This document shows positions 38,655-47,128 of a stretch of 64,000 bases of DNA, one piece after another (the first letter of the stretch is position 1; each line of letters opens with the position of its first letter). The DNA lies in contig NZ_SSND01000001.1 of assembly GCF_004799285.1 (NCBI RefSeq), positions 1,612,001 through 1,676,000 on the forward strand, written 5' to 3'. The DNA comes from Aliigemmobacter aestuarii. GTDB lineage: Bacteria > Pseudomonadota > Alphaproteobacteria > Rhodobacterales > Rhodobacteraceae. The notes beneath the pieces were generated by a model. It saw nothing but the letters and a program-made list of their open reading frames with translations, did no database searches and had not been told where the DNA came from. Made by a program: the position numbers and the translations under genes.

Positions 38655-38920
38655 CCGAAGCGATCGATGCCAACCCGTTTTCCTCGGTTCCGATCGAGAT
38701 CACCGTAGCGGTCGGGCGGGCCCGGCCTACAGTGCGGGCGCTGATGCGGATGGGGCCAGATGCCGTGCTGGCGCTGGATCGCCGGGTCGATGACCCGGTC
38801 GAACTTTACGTCGGTGACAGGCTGATCGCGCGTGGAGAACTGCAGGAGCTTTCGGGCGACCAGGCCGGGCAGCTGGCGGTCCGTCTGACCGAGCTTGTCA
38901 ATCTGTCCGGGGGCCTTTGA
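38651..38920 (+). CDS. fliN: Flagellar motor switch protein FliN
   Basis: FliN builds the lower C ring that sets rotation sense and docks export substrates. This 89-residue protein is essentially one SpoA domain (VPIEITVAVGRARPTVRALM, LYVGDRLIARGEL), shorter than the 137-residue enterobacterial protein, as is common in alphaproteobacteria. It is coupled to fliH and sits just ahead of fliP. Confidence 0.92.
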   Translation: MTEAIDANPFSSVPIEITVAVGRARPTVRALMRMGPDAVLALDRRVDDPVELYVGDRLIARGELQELSGDQAGQLAVRLTELVNLSGGL

Positions 38921-38922
38921 CC

Positions 38923-39648
38923 ATGTGCCCTTTCCGGGCGGCAGGTCTCGCGGCGATTCTGGTCGGGCTGGCCGGGCCGCTGGCGGCGCAGACGCTCAGC
39001 TTCGATGCTGGGGCGGGGGGCTCCCTGTCGCTTACGGTGGTGCAGCTGATCCTGCTTATCACCGTTCTCAGCCTGCTTCCGGGCATCGCCGTGATGGTCA
39101 CCTGCTTTCCCTTCGTGGTGACGGTGCTTTCGATCCTGCGGCAGGCGATCGGGCTGCAATCGGCCCCGCCCAACATGCTGATCGTCAGCCTGGCGCTGTT
39201 CCTGACATGGTATGTGATGGACCCGGTGCTGATGGCTGCCTGGAACGACGGGGTTCTGCCGATGACCGAAGGCGCGCTGCCGGTGGAACAGGCGATCCCG
39301 CGTATGATCGACCCGTTCCGCCAATTCATGCTCGCGCGGCTGGATGGCGAAACCTATGCCACGCTTGCAGGGCTGCGAAACGAAGCGATCACACCCACGG
39401 CGGCGGCGCCCCTTTCGCTGGTTGTGCCATCCTTCCTGCTGACCGAGGTGCAGCGCGCGTTCGAGATCGGGTTCATGGTCTTTCTGCCGTTCCTGATCAT
39501 CGATCTGGTCGTTTCGGCGGTGCTGATGTCGATGGGTATGATGATGGTTCCGCCCGCCACGGTCGCCCTGCCGTTCAAGCTGGCCTTCTTCGTTATGGCC
39601 GACGGCTGGACGCTGGTTTCCGAGGCACTGGTGAAAAGCTACCTGTGA
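38923..39648 (+). CDS. fliP: Flagellar export apparatus protein FliP
   Basis: FliP is a core membrane subunit of the export gate. The 241-residue product has a cleavable signal peptide (ending near LAAQ), the conserved LSLLPGIAVMVTCFPFVVTV region and PSFLLTEVQRAFEIGF, both family hallmarks, plus three further membrane segments. ATG 38923 begins 3 bases after the fliN stop. It is the last gene of the + strand flagellar block. Confidence 0.95.
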   Translation: MCPFRAAGLAAILVGLAGPLAAQTLSFDAGAGGSLSLTVVQLILLITVLSLLPGIAVMVTCFPFVVTVLSILRQAIGLQSAPPNMLIVSLALFLTWYVMDPVLMAAWNDGVLPMTEGALPVEQAIPRMIDPFRQFMLARLDGETYATLAGLRNEAITPTAAAPLSLVVPSFLLTEVQRAFEIGFMVFLPFLIIDLVVSAVLMSMGMMMVPPATVALPFKLAFFVMADGWTLVSEALVKSYL

Positions 39649-40026
39649 TCCACCCGAAGGGCTCCCAGCCCGAATGTGCCGTGCCCGATGGCGCGTCCTG
39701 TGGAGAGTCGCGGTGACGCCGGGCCATCAGGGCCGCGATCAGCGCGCAGATCCCGCTAACGGGATGAACGGACCTCTGCTGATACTGCCTTGCATGCCCG
39801 GAAAGAAACCGAGGGCCAAGCCTGCCTTTCCAGGCGCAAGTCCGGGCCAGGCGCCAAGTCCAACAAGCGTTGCGGCTTTCATCGGCGCGAATTTTCCAAT
39901 GGCACCGCCGGAACATGTGAAATGCCCCGCTGCGATCGACCAGCCGGTCCATCCGCGGCCAGGCAGCACCGCCAGGGTCGCCGCACATGTCGACAGGCCG
40001 CAAGCGTTTGCCGCGTTGGCACCGGA
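39649..40026. other. 378-base gap between convergent fliP and flgI, no supported gene
   Basis: Both flanking genes end here. Open frames exist (for example 39739-39969 on the - strand, 76 codons), but third-position composition is mixed, no ribosome site stands out and no product is recognisable. The stretch may be a decayed gene. A small GCCTG-CCTTTC-CAGGC hairpin is the only structure noted. Confidence 0.6.
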
Positions 40027-41121
40027 TCAGTTGACGATGAATTCTGCATGCAGCGCGCCGGCCGCGTTGATCGTCTTCAGGATGTCGATCATGTCATGCG
40101 GTGCCACGCCAAGGGCATTGAGCCCCGCGATCAGGTCCGACAGGTTCGTGCCGCCCGACACCTCGGCAAGACCGGTTCCCGGATCCTGCTCGATCCCGGC
40201 GGCGGTGCGCGGAACGATCACGGTCTCCCCCTCTGCAAAGGGGTTCGGCTGGATCACAGCCGGAAATTCCTCAACCCGAAGGGTGAGGCCGCCCTGCGCC
40301 ACCGCCACCCGGCTGATCCGCACATCCTCGCCCATGACGATTGTCCCCGATCTCTGGTCCACCACAACTCGGGCGCGGCGTTCGGGTTCGATCAGCAGGT
40401 TTTCCACCTTTTGCAGCACATGGGCAGGCGATGCGCCTGACCCTGTCAGATCGAGGGTGACCGTGCCCGGATCGATCATCGCCGCCACGGGCTTGCGGAA
40501 GGCATGGTTGATGGCCGTCTCGATCCGGGCCGCGGTGGTGAAGTCCGGCGTGCGAAGCGCGAGGCGGATGATCTCGAGCGTCGAGAAATCAAAGGCGACC
40601 TCACGTTCGATCCGCCCGCCGTTCGGGATGATCCCGGCGGTCGGCACCCCCTGCACGACACGCGCCGCAGCGCCTTCGGCGGATACGCCGCCGGCGATGA
40701 TTGTCCCCTGTGCGACGGCATAGACCTGCCCGTCGGCACCGTTGAGCGGCGTCAGCACCAGCGTCCCGCCCAAAAGGCTTTTCGCATCCCCGATGGCAGA
40801 GACGGAAACGTCGATCTGCGCCCCGGACCGCGCGAAGGGCGGAAGCGTTGCCGTCACCAGCACCGCCGCCACGTTCTTGGGGCGGAAATCCTCGCCCGCG
40901 ACATTGACGCCCAGGCGTTCCAGCAGGTTCGACATGATCTCTTCGGTGAAGGGCGCGTTGCGCAATCCGTCGCCCGTGCCATTCAGTCCCACGACCAGAC
41001 CATAGCCGACAAGGTCGTTGCCCCGGACGCCATCGAACTGCACGAGGTCCTTGATGCGGATCTGTTCGGCCACGGCCGGGCCACAGAAAAGCATCGCAAG
41101 GATCAGGAAAAACCGTTTCAT
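40027..41121 (-). CDS. flgI: Flagellar P-ring protein FlgI
   Basis: FlgI forms the periplasmic P ring around the rod. The 364-residue precursor has a signal peptide (MKRFFLILAMLFCGPAVA) and the family start RIKDLVQFDGVRGNDLVGYGLVVGL (key residues D, G, N and L-V-G-Y-G-L-V). The end, INAAGALHAEFIVN, is also conserved. It overlaps flgL by 4 bases. Confidence 0.96.
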   Translation of the reverse strand: MKRFFLILAMLFCGPAVAEQIRIKDLVQFDGVRGNDLVGYGLVVGLNGTGDGLRNAPFTEEIMSNLLERLGVNVAGEDFRPKNVAAVLVTATLPPFARSGAQIDVSVSAIGDAKSLLGGTLVLTPLNGADGQVYAVAQGTIIAGGVSAEGAAARVVQGVPTAGIIPNGGRIEREVAFDFSTLEIIRLALRTPDFTTAARIETAINHAFRKPVAAMIDPGTVTLDLTGSGASPAHVLQKVENLLIEPERRARVVVDQRSGTIVMGEDVRISRVAVAQGGLTLRVEEFPAVIQPNPFAEGETVIVPRTAAGIEQDPGTGLAEVSGGTNLSDLIAGLNALGVAPHDMIDILKTINAAGALHAEFIVN

Positions 41122-42125
41122 CGCAGGAAATCCATCAGGTTCAGCCGCGACATGCGGGCGGTGATCGCGAACACGCTTTCCAGTTGGCGCTGCGCCTCTT
41201 GCAGGCGGGTGGCGGAGGCGAAGGGATCGACGCCGATCAGCCCGACGCGGGCGATCTCGAGCCCGCTCCGCTGGGCGGCGCCTTGCGTGCCGATCCGGTC
41301 AAGCCGGTCGGCCACAACCCCAAGGGATGCCGCCAGCATCGTCCGGTCGGACCCTGCGGCAAACAGCACCTGCCCGGCGCGTGCGGCCAGATCCTTGCGC
41401 TGCGCGTCAAGGCCGGCCAGCGCGCCACGATCCAGCAGCGCGGCCATGGCGAGGCCCTTCAAGGTGTCGCGAAGCGCGGGATCGGCGGCGGTAACGGGCA
41501 CAGCCACATTGTCGGTGTCCGATACAGGGATGCCCGGGGCCGCATCACCGCCCAGGTATGCGAAGGCGGCAAAGCCCGCGGGATCGTCGAACCAGGCGCC
41601 CGCCAGCGTCTCGACATCGGCGGCCGAGACGGCGCCCGCGACAACCGTCTGCAATTCATCGAGGATCTGTTGCGCGGGGCGCAAGGCAGGGCCGGCCTCG
41701 GCTCGGCCCGCGAACAGCGCGCGTTCCGCCAGCCTGCCGTTCAGCAGGCCCACCGTCGCCTCGAAACGGGTGGCGCTGTCGCGTGCAAGCGTGTCGACGG
41801 TGACGGCGTGGGCCGAGGCCGTGGCATTCATCAGATCGACCGAAAGGGCGGATGACATGTCATCGATTGCCTCGAGGGCTGATTGCACGGCGTCGATGCG
41901 CAGGTTCACCGCGCCGCGCGCCTGCGCGTAGGCGTCCAGCCGCTGAAGCGATGCTTCCAGCGCGACGAGGCTGTCGTTGCGGGCGGTCAGATGCGTGGCC
42001 GTCCGATGGACAAGGCCGGTGGTCGTTTCGGTCGTCGATCGGTTTATGGCCGTTTTCATCTGCCCCATCTGGGCTGTTCGCTGAAAGGTCTGGGCCAGAT
42101 CACCAAAGGCGGGAAAGCGCAGCAT
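41118..42125 (-). CDS. flgL: Flagellar hook-associated protein 3 / flagellin-like FlgL
   Basis: FlgL is one of the junction proteins between hook and filament. The 335-residue product has a flagellin-type N-terminal coiled region and a C-terminal helix (RLQEAQRQLESVFAITARMS). It is placed after flgK, as in other flagellar operons, with 2 bases between them. The flagellin gene itself is not in the window. Confidence 0.87.
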   Translation of the reverse strand: MLRFPAFGDLAQTFQRTAQMGQMKTAINRSTTETTTGLVHRTATHLTARNDSLVALEASLQRLDAYAQARGAVNLRIDAVQSALEAIDDMSSALSVDLMNATASAHAVTVDTLARDSATRFEATVGLLNGRLAERALFAGRAEAGPALRPAQQILDELQTVVAGAVSAADVETLAGAWFDDPAGFAAFAYLGGDAAPGIPVSDTDNVAVPVTAADPALRDTLKGLAMAALLDRGALAGLDAQRKDLAARAGQVLFAAGSDRTMLAASLGVVADRLDRIGTQGAAQRSGLEIARVGLIGVDPFASATRLQEAQRQLESVFAITARMSRLNLMDFLR

Positions 42126-42127
42126 CG

Positions 42128-43585
42128 TCAGATCCCCAGCAAGGTCTGGATCATGTCGTCGACTGTCTGGATCAGACGCGCGTTGGCCGCATAGGCCTGT
42201 TCGACCAGCAACAGTGCCTGCATTTCCTGATCGGTATCGACACCATTCTGAAGCTCAAGCGCCTTCATCCCGGAATGGCGGCTGGACAGATAGGTGGATT
42301 TCAGGTCGGCCTGCCCGTATTCGGTGGCCGCAAGCGAAAGGAACGCGCCCGCCAGGCCCGTGGCCGAGGTCGCCCCCGCCGCGAGATCGGCGGACAGCGC
42401 GAGCCGCGGATCGGACAGCGCGCCGCGCAACGCGGCAAGGCGCGATGGATCGCCCGGCGGGCCCGGAGCGGCCGCGCCGATCCCGTCGCGCAACCGCCAG
42501 ATCGCGCCGCCCGCAAGGGGATCGACCGCCGCGTTGATCCGGAGCCTCTGGGCAAGCCCCGCCTCGGTCAGCGGATCGAAGGTCGCGCCAAGATCGGTGA
42601 ACAGGCCGGGTGCGCCCGGCGCCAGCGTCGGATCCACGGCGGGATCGGCCGTCCGTTCCATCAGGTCGCGCGCGATCGCGTCGATCCGGGCCTGTGCCTG
42701 CGGGCCAAGCCTGTCGCGGATCTCGAACCGGGCGCCAAGTGCGCCGCCGTTGACAAGGCTGCCCTGTGTGCCGGGTGTCATCGGCACACCGTTCAGCGTC
42801 AGCCCCGACAGCCCGCCCGAAGCCATCGTCATTTCAGGCGTGACCATCGCCGCACGGGTGAAGCCCAGAACCGATGGCCGACCGTCCAGCAGCACTGCAC
42901 CAGAGGTCGTGTAGATTGCGATCTGCCCGTGATCCCTGTCCACGACGCGGAGAGGGAGGAGACCGGCCAGCCTGTCCACCATCTGGCTGCGCTGATCCAT
43001 CAGCGCCGACGGGTCACGGCCTGCGCTGGATTGGCCCCGGATTTCCGTGTTCAGATCGGCGATCCGGGCCAGCGTCTGGTTCACGGTGGCGACATCGGCC
43101 GAAATCCGGTTGTCTGCGGCATTGCGGGCTGTCTGAATGGACCGGCCGATCCGGCTGATGCCATCGGCAACCGCGCGGGCCGCATCCAGGACCTGCGCCA
43201 GATGCGCGTTCGAGCCGGGATTGGCCGCCGCCGTCACAAGGGCCGCGTCAAGCCGACCTATCCCTGCCGAAAGCGAGCCTGCATCCTCGGCGTTGCCGAT
43301 GGCATCCAGAAGCCCCGAAAGGAAATCCGCGATCTCGGACCCGCCCGCCAGATCAGACTCGGCCATGCGGCGGTCCGAGGTCAACGCCGGGTCGGTCAGG
43401 CGGTTGACGCCCGTGATCGAAACCCCCTGTCCGCTGTCGCCGACGCGGCGCGCGGCCAGTTCCAGCTCGCGCCGGGCATAGCCTTCGGTCATGGCATTCG
43501 CCACGTTCGACGAAATCAGTTCGGCGGCGCGGCTTGCGGCCTGAAGCCCGGAAAGGGCGCTGGACAGGGTGGCGGAAATGGTCAT
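42128..43585 (-). CDS. flgK: Flagellar hook-associated protein 1 FlgK
   Basis: FlgK is the first hook-filament junction protein. The 485-residue product has an N-terminal rod/hook motif (ALSGLQAASRAAELISSNVA) and a C-terminal helix ending VEQAYAANARLIQTVDDMIQ, as expected. The middle part is variable. It starts 13 bases downstream of flgE. Confidence 0.93.
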   Translation of the reverse strand: MTISATLSSALSGLQAASRAAELISSNVANAMTEGYARRELELAARRVGDSGQGVSITGVNRLTDPALTSDRRMAESDLAGGSEIADFLSGLLDAIGNAEDAGSLSAGIGRLDAALVTAAANPGSNAHLAQVLDAARAVADGISRIGRSIQTARNAADNRISADVATVNQTLARIADLNTEIRGQSSAGRDPSALMDQRSQMVDRLAGLLPLRVVDRDHGQIAIYTTSGAVLLDGRPSVLGFTRAAMVTPEMTMASGGLSGLTLNGVPMTPGTQGSLVNGGALGARFEIRDRLGPQAQARIDAIARDLMERTADPAVDPTLAPGAPGLFTDLGATFDPLTEAGLAQRLRINAAVDPLAGGAIWRLRDGIGAAAPGPPGDPSRLAALRGALSDPRLALSADLAAGATSATGLAGAFLSLAATEYGQADLKSTYLSSRHSGMKALELQNGVDTDQEMQALLLVEQAYAANARLIQTVDDMIQTLLGI

Positions 43586-43598
43586 CCGGCCCTACCCG

Positions 43599-44906
43599 TC
43601 AGCGTTTGATGTTGGTGGTTTCCTGCAACATCTCGTCCACCGTCTGGATCACCTTGGCGTTCGAGGAATAGGCGCGCTGCGTCTGGATCAGCGCCGTCAA
43701 TTCGCCCGCGACATCGGTGGTGGACCCTTCGCGCGCATAGCCCACGACCGATCCCGTCGGCCCGTCGCCCGCATCCCACAGGAAGAACGATCCGCTTTCG
43801 GGCGAAACCTGATAGGTCTGGTTGTTCAGCGCGATCAACCCGTTGAGGTTGGGCATGTCGACCAGCGGGATCTGATAGAGACGCCGGGTAAAGCCGGTGT
43901 CGTAGGTGGCCATGATATAGCCGTTCTCATCGACCTCGACCGCGGTCAGGTTTCCCACGGGCGACCCGTTCTTGGTGATCGAGGTGGGCGCGAAACTGTC
44001 GGACAGTTGCGTCAACCCGTTCGGATCGCCAAGCCGCCCGATGGTCAGCGTCAGCGGCCCGCCTCCGACGGTCAGGTCAAGCGTGCCGGTGGCCGCGTCA
44101 TAGGTGCCGCCCGAAACCACCGTCACGTTGGCCAGCGTCCCGCCATTGCCGCGCGTGTCGTCGAAGGTCAGCGTGTATTCCCCGATCAAGGCCCCGTCCT
44201 GCGCCGAATCGCGGATCTGAAGCGTCCATTCGTTTGAGGCCCCCGTTGCCGGAACGGTGGGCGTAAAGGTGATGTCGAGCGATTCCGAGGTTCCGAGGTT
44301 GCCGAAATATTCCACGGAAAGCGGCAGCGTATCGCCTGCGGCGCCGGCCACGGTATGGGTGGCGGGCAGGTTCACGCCCAGCTTCATCTGCGTTGTCGGA
44401 TCGCCCGCCTGCTGGTTGGCGTTCACCACGACCGGCACAAGGCCCGCGATCGTGTCGCGCGGCAAGACCGGGATCGTGCCGTCGGCATTGGCGGGCCATC
44501 CCAACAGGACAAGGCCCGACTGCGTGCGCAGGACGCCGTCGGCATCGGGGTTGAACGACCCCGTGGTCGTCATCATCAGGGTCCTGTCGCCGATGTTGGT
44601 GTCCAGCCCGACAGAGGGCGTCACCGGCAGCATCCCACGCCCCGATACCGCGATGTCGAGCGCGTTCGAGGTGGATACGAGTGCGCCCTTCTCGTTGATC
44701 AGACGCTCGGTCGAGGCGCGCACCCCTCCGGCCGAATAGGTGCCCGCGCCTGGCGCCTCGCTGATGACCATGCTCTGGAAATCGGTCACCGCGCGCTTGT
44801 AGCCATAGGTCGCCGAGTTCGCGATGTTGTCGGAAATGGTGGCAAGCCGCGTGGCATTGGCGTTCAGCCCGGCCACGCCCGCATTCAGCGAGGAGGAAAT
44901 CGTCAT
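43599..44906 (-). CDS. flgE: Flagellar hook protein FlgE
   Basis: FlgE polymerises into the hook. The 435-residue product has the N-terminal rod/hook motif (GLNANATRLATISDNIANSA), a beta-rich central domain and the C-terminal flagellar-rod motif (LIQTQRAYSSNAKVIQTVDE). GAGGAGGAAA precedes ATG 44906. It is the first gene of the flgE-flgK-flgL-flgI unit, with a CtrA-type site 60-75 bases upstream. Confidence 0.94.
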   Translation of the reverse strand: MTISSSLNAGVAGLNANATRLATISDNIANSATYGYKRAVTDFQSMVISEAPGAGTYSAGGVRASTERLINEKGALVSTSNALDIAVSGRGMLPVTPSVGLDTNIGDRTLMMTTTGSFNPDADGVLRTQSGLVLLGWPANADGTIPVLPRDTIAGLVPVVVNANQQAGDPTTQMKLGVNLPATHTVAGAAGDTLPLSVEYFGNLGTSESLDITFTPTVPATGASNEWTLQIRDSAQDGALIGEYTLTFDDTRGNGGTLANVTVVSGGTYDAATGTLDLTVGGGPLTLTIGRLGDPNGLTQLSDSFAPTSITKNGSPVGNLTAVEVDENGYIMATYDTGFTRRLYQIPLVDMPNLNGLIALNNQTYQVSPESGSFFLWDAGDGPTGSVVGYAREGSTTDVAGELTALIQTQRAYSSNAKVIQTVDEMLQETTNIKR

Positions 44907-44966
44907 TCGAAAGCGCCTTTCTGCTGCTTCGATCCCTTTTGCAGACCGAGGCTTGCCGCAAAGCGC

Positions 44967-44981
44967 TTAACAGCCGCCTAA
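44967..44981. promoter_or_regulatory. CtrA-type binding site upstream of flgE
   Basis: TTAA-CAGCCGC-CTAA matches 7 of 8 specified positions of TTAA-N7-TTAA. It lies about 60 bases before the flgE start and just after the motB stop, so it fits control of the hook operon. Confidence 0.6.
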
Positions 44982-45005
44982 CAGATAAAGATCGACCGAT
45001 TTCCC

Positions 45006-45863
45006 CTAGCGATCACTCCGCAGCAGAACCAGTTCTACCCGGTTGTTGCGGACAGCCATCGGGTTGGCCGTGACCGGTCGGCGGTTGGCATGGCCTGTCA
45101 CCCGCGCGATCCGGCCGTCGGGAAGCCCGGCGGACACCAGCAGGTCGCGCATCGCCATCGCCCGGTCTGCGGTCATCGACCAGGTGGGATCGTCGATCAG
45201 GGTGATCGGGAAGGACCGGACATGCGCGTTGATCGCCACCGGGTTTTCCGCAAGGTTCAGGACCTCGGACAGAAGATCGCCCAGAAGCGCCATCGTGTGC
45301 GACGGACTGGCGGTTTCGTCAACGAACAGGGGCCGCCCTTCCAGATCGAAGATCTCGATGACCAGCCCCTCATCCGTGACGCGGGTCACGACATGACGCA
45401 GCGCCTGCTGCATCGTCATGCTTTCCCCGCCCAATGCTGTAAGCGCCTTGATGACCCGTTCGATCGCCTCGGTGTCGCGCTGCATCGTCTGGGCATCGAC
45501 GCCGGGCTGATCGGCCTGCCGCATCTCGCCGCGGGCGGCGTTCGCCTCGGTCGGCCGGATGTTGCTGGCGCCGGTCCCGGTCTGGGCAAGCTGCTGTTCG
45601 GTAAAGATGCTGTCGCCGCCAAAGGCGCCCTCGCCCCCGCCCGAGATGCGGTTGATCGGGATCGTCGGGTTGAAGTAATCCGCGATACCCTTGCGCTGTT
45701 TCTCCGTCGTCGCGTTCAGCAGCCACATCAACATGAAGAATGCCATCATCGCGGTCACGAAATCCGCATAGGCCACTTTCCAGGCCCCACCATGATGACC
45801 GCCGCCCCCGACGACCTTCTTCCGTTTGATGATGACTGGCGCGGCATTTGATTGCCCGGCCAT
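45006..45863 (-). CDS. motB: Flagellar motor protein MotB
   Basis: MotB anchors the stator to peptidoglycan and carries the ion-conducting aspartate. The 285-residue product has the membrane helix AYADFVTAMMAFFMLMWLLN (Asp at about residue 30, the proton-binding site) and a C-terminal OmpA-like domain (VTGHANRRPVTANPMAVRNN). ATG 45863 is chosen over an in-frame GTG at 45872. The 86-base leader has one TTAACC half-site (45920-45925), so CtrA control is possible but weaker than at the other sites. Confidence 0.94.
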   Translation of the reverse strand: MAGQSNAAPVIIKRKKVVGGGGHHGGAWKVAYADFVTAMMAFFMLMWLLNATTEKQRKGIADYFNPTIPINRISGGGEGAFGGDSIFTEQQLAQTGTGASNIRPTEANAARGEMRQADQPGVDAQTMQRDTEAIERVIKALTALGGESMTMQQALRHVVTRVTDEGLVIEIFDLEGRPLFVDETASPSHTMALLGDLLSEVLNLAENPVAINAHVRSFPITLIDDPTWSMTADRAMAMRDLLVSAGLPDGRIARVTGHANRRPVTANPMAVRNNRVELVLLRSDR

Positions 45864-45949
45864 GCACCACACCCATTTACACCCGCGAACAGGAATACCC
45901 GGTCTGGGTGAATGGGCGTTTAACCTGTTGGATTTTAGGGTTTTGGCCC

Positions 45950-47128
45950 TCAGCGTTCGCGCAGCGCCTCGCGCGATTTGTAAAGCGGCTTGGTCAGGTA
46001 GCTGAGGATGGTCTTGCCCCCGGTCTGAAGCTCGACCTCGGCCAGCATGCCGGGGCGGATTTCAAGCCGGGTCTGCCGGTCGGTCAGCTGGGTCATGTCG
46101 ACCTTCACCGTCACGCGATAGTGCGGATCGCCATCGGGGTTGCGCGACCGTTCGTCCCTGAACGTGTCCGCGCTGATGAAATGGACCTTGCCCTTGAGCG
46201 TGCCATAGATCGTGTAGTCATAGGCCGACAGCTTGATCGTGGCATCCTGGTCGTGCCGGACCGAGGCGATGTCTTCGGGTTTCACCCGCGCCTCGATGAA
46301 GAGTTCGTCCTCAAGCGGGATGATCTGCAGGATCTCTTCGCCCGGCCGCACGACCCCGCCGATGGTCGTCACCGAAAGCTTGTTCACGACGCCCTTCATC
46401 GGGGCCACAAGCGTGGTGCGGCGCAGCTGATCCTCGGCGATGGTCAGCTTCTGGCGCAGCGATGTCAGTTCGGTCAGGGTTTCGGAATATTCCCCGGCCT
46501 GCTGCAACTCCATCTCGGTCTGCGTGTCGCTGTAGCGGTTCTGCGCATCCGAATGGGACTTGCGCGCCCGCGTCACCTCGATCAGCGGCGCCAGTTCGCG
46601 CTGGTGCATCTTTTCCAGAAGCTGAAGTTCTGTCGCCGCCTGTTCCAGCACCGCCGCGGCACCGTCCAGCCTGCCGCGGAAATCGCCCTGTCGGGCCTGA
46701 AGCAGCGCGGCCTCGGATGCCGCGATTTCGGGCACGCGGGCGGCAAGATCCCCGGGCACCTCGAAGCGGTCGCGCCCCGCCATTTCGGCCTCAAGCCGCA
46801 GCCTGCGGATTTCCAGCGCCGCCACCTGATCGGCCAGATCGCGGGCGGCGGACTGATATTGCGTGCCGTGCAGCCGCCCCAGCACCTGGCCGGGTTCGAC
46901 GACATCGCCTTCGGAAACGTCCAGTTCCGCCAGGATGCCGCCCTCCAGATTGCTGATGATCTGCGGACGCGACGACGATACGACCTGACCGGAAGCGCGG
47001 ACGATCTCGCTGACCCAGGCGAAGGCGGACCACAGCAGGAACACGGCCACCGCGACGACGATCATCCAGACCGTCAGGCTTGGCCTTTGCATCCGGTTTT
47101 CGAACCCGTCATCCAGGATCACCGTCAT
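45950..47128 (-). CDS. HlyD family type I secretion periplasmic adaptor
   Basis: The membrane-fusion subunit joining the ABC exporter to the TolC-type channel. The 392-residue protein has one N-terminal membrane helix (about 20-42), the first lipoyl half with ISNLEGGILAELDVSEGD, a long coiled coil (about 90-230), the second lipoyl half (VAPMKGVVNKLSVTTIGGVV) and a C-terminal beta-barrel domain. It overlaps the ABC gene by 4 bases and is the last gene of the secretion operon, ahead of motB. Confidence 0.93.
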   Translation of the reverse strand: MTVILDDGFENRMQRPSLTVWMIVVAVAVFLLWSAFAWVSEIVRASGQVVSSSRPQIISNLEGGILAELDVSEGDVVEPGQVLGRLHGTQYQSAARDLADQVAALEIRRLRLEAEMAGRDRFEVPGDLAARVPEIAASEAALLQARQGDFRGRLDGAAAVLEQAATELQLLEKMHQRELAPLIEVTRARKSHSDAQNRYSDTQTEMELQQAGEYSETLTELTSLRQKLTIAEDQLRRTTLVAPMKGVVNKLSVTTIGGVVRPGEEILQIIPLEDELFIEARVKPEDIASVRHDQDATIKLSAYDYTIYGTLKGKVHFISADTFRDERSRNPDGDPHYRVTVKVDMTQLTDRQTRLEIRPGMLAEVELQTGGKTILSYLTKPLYKSREALRER

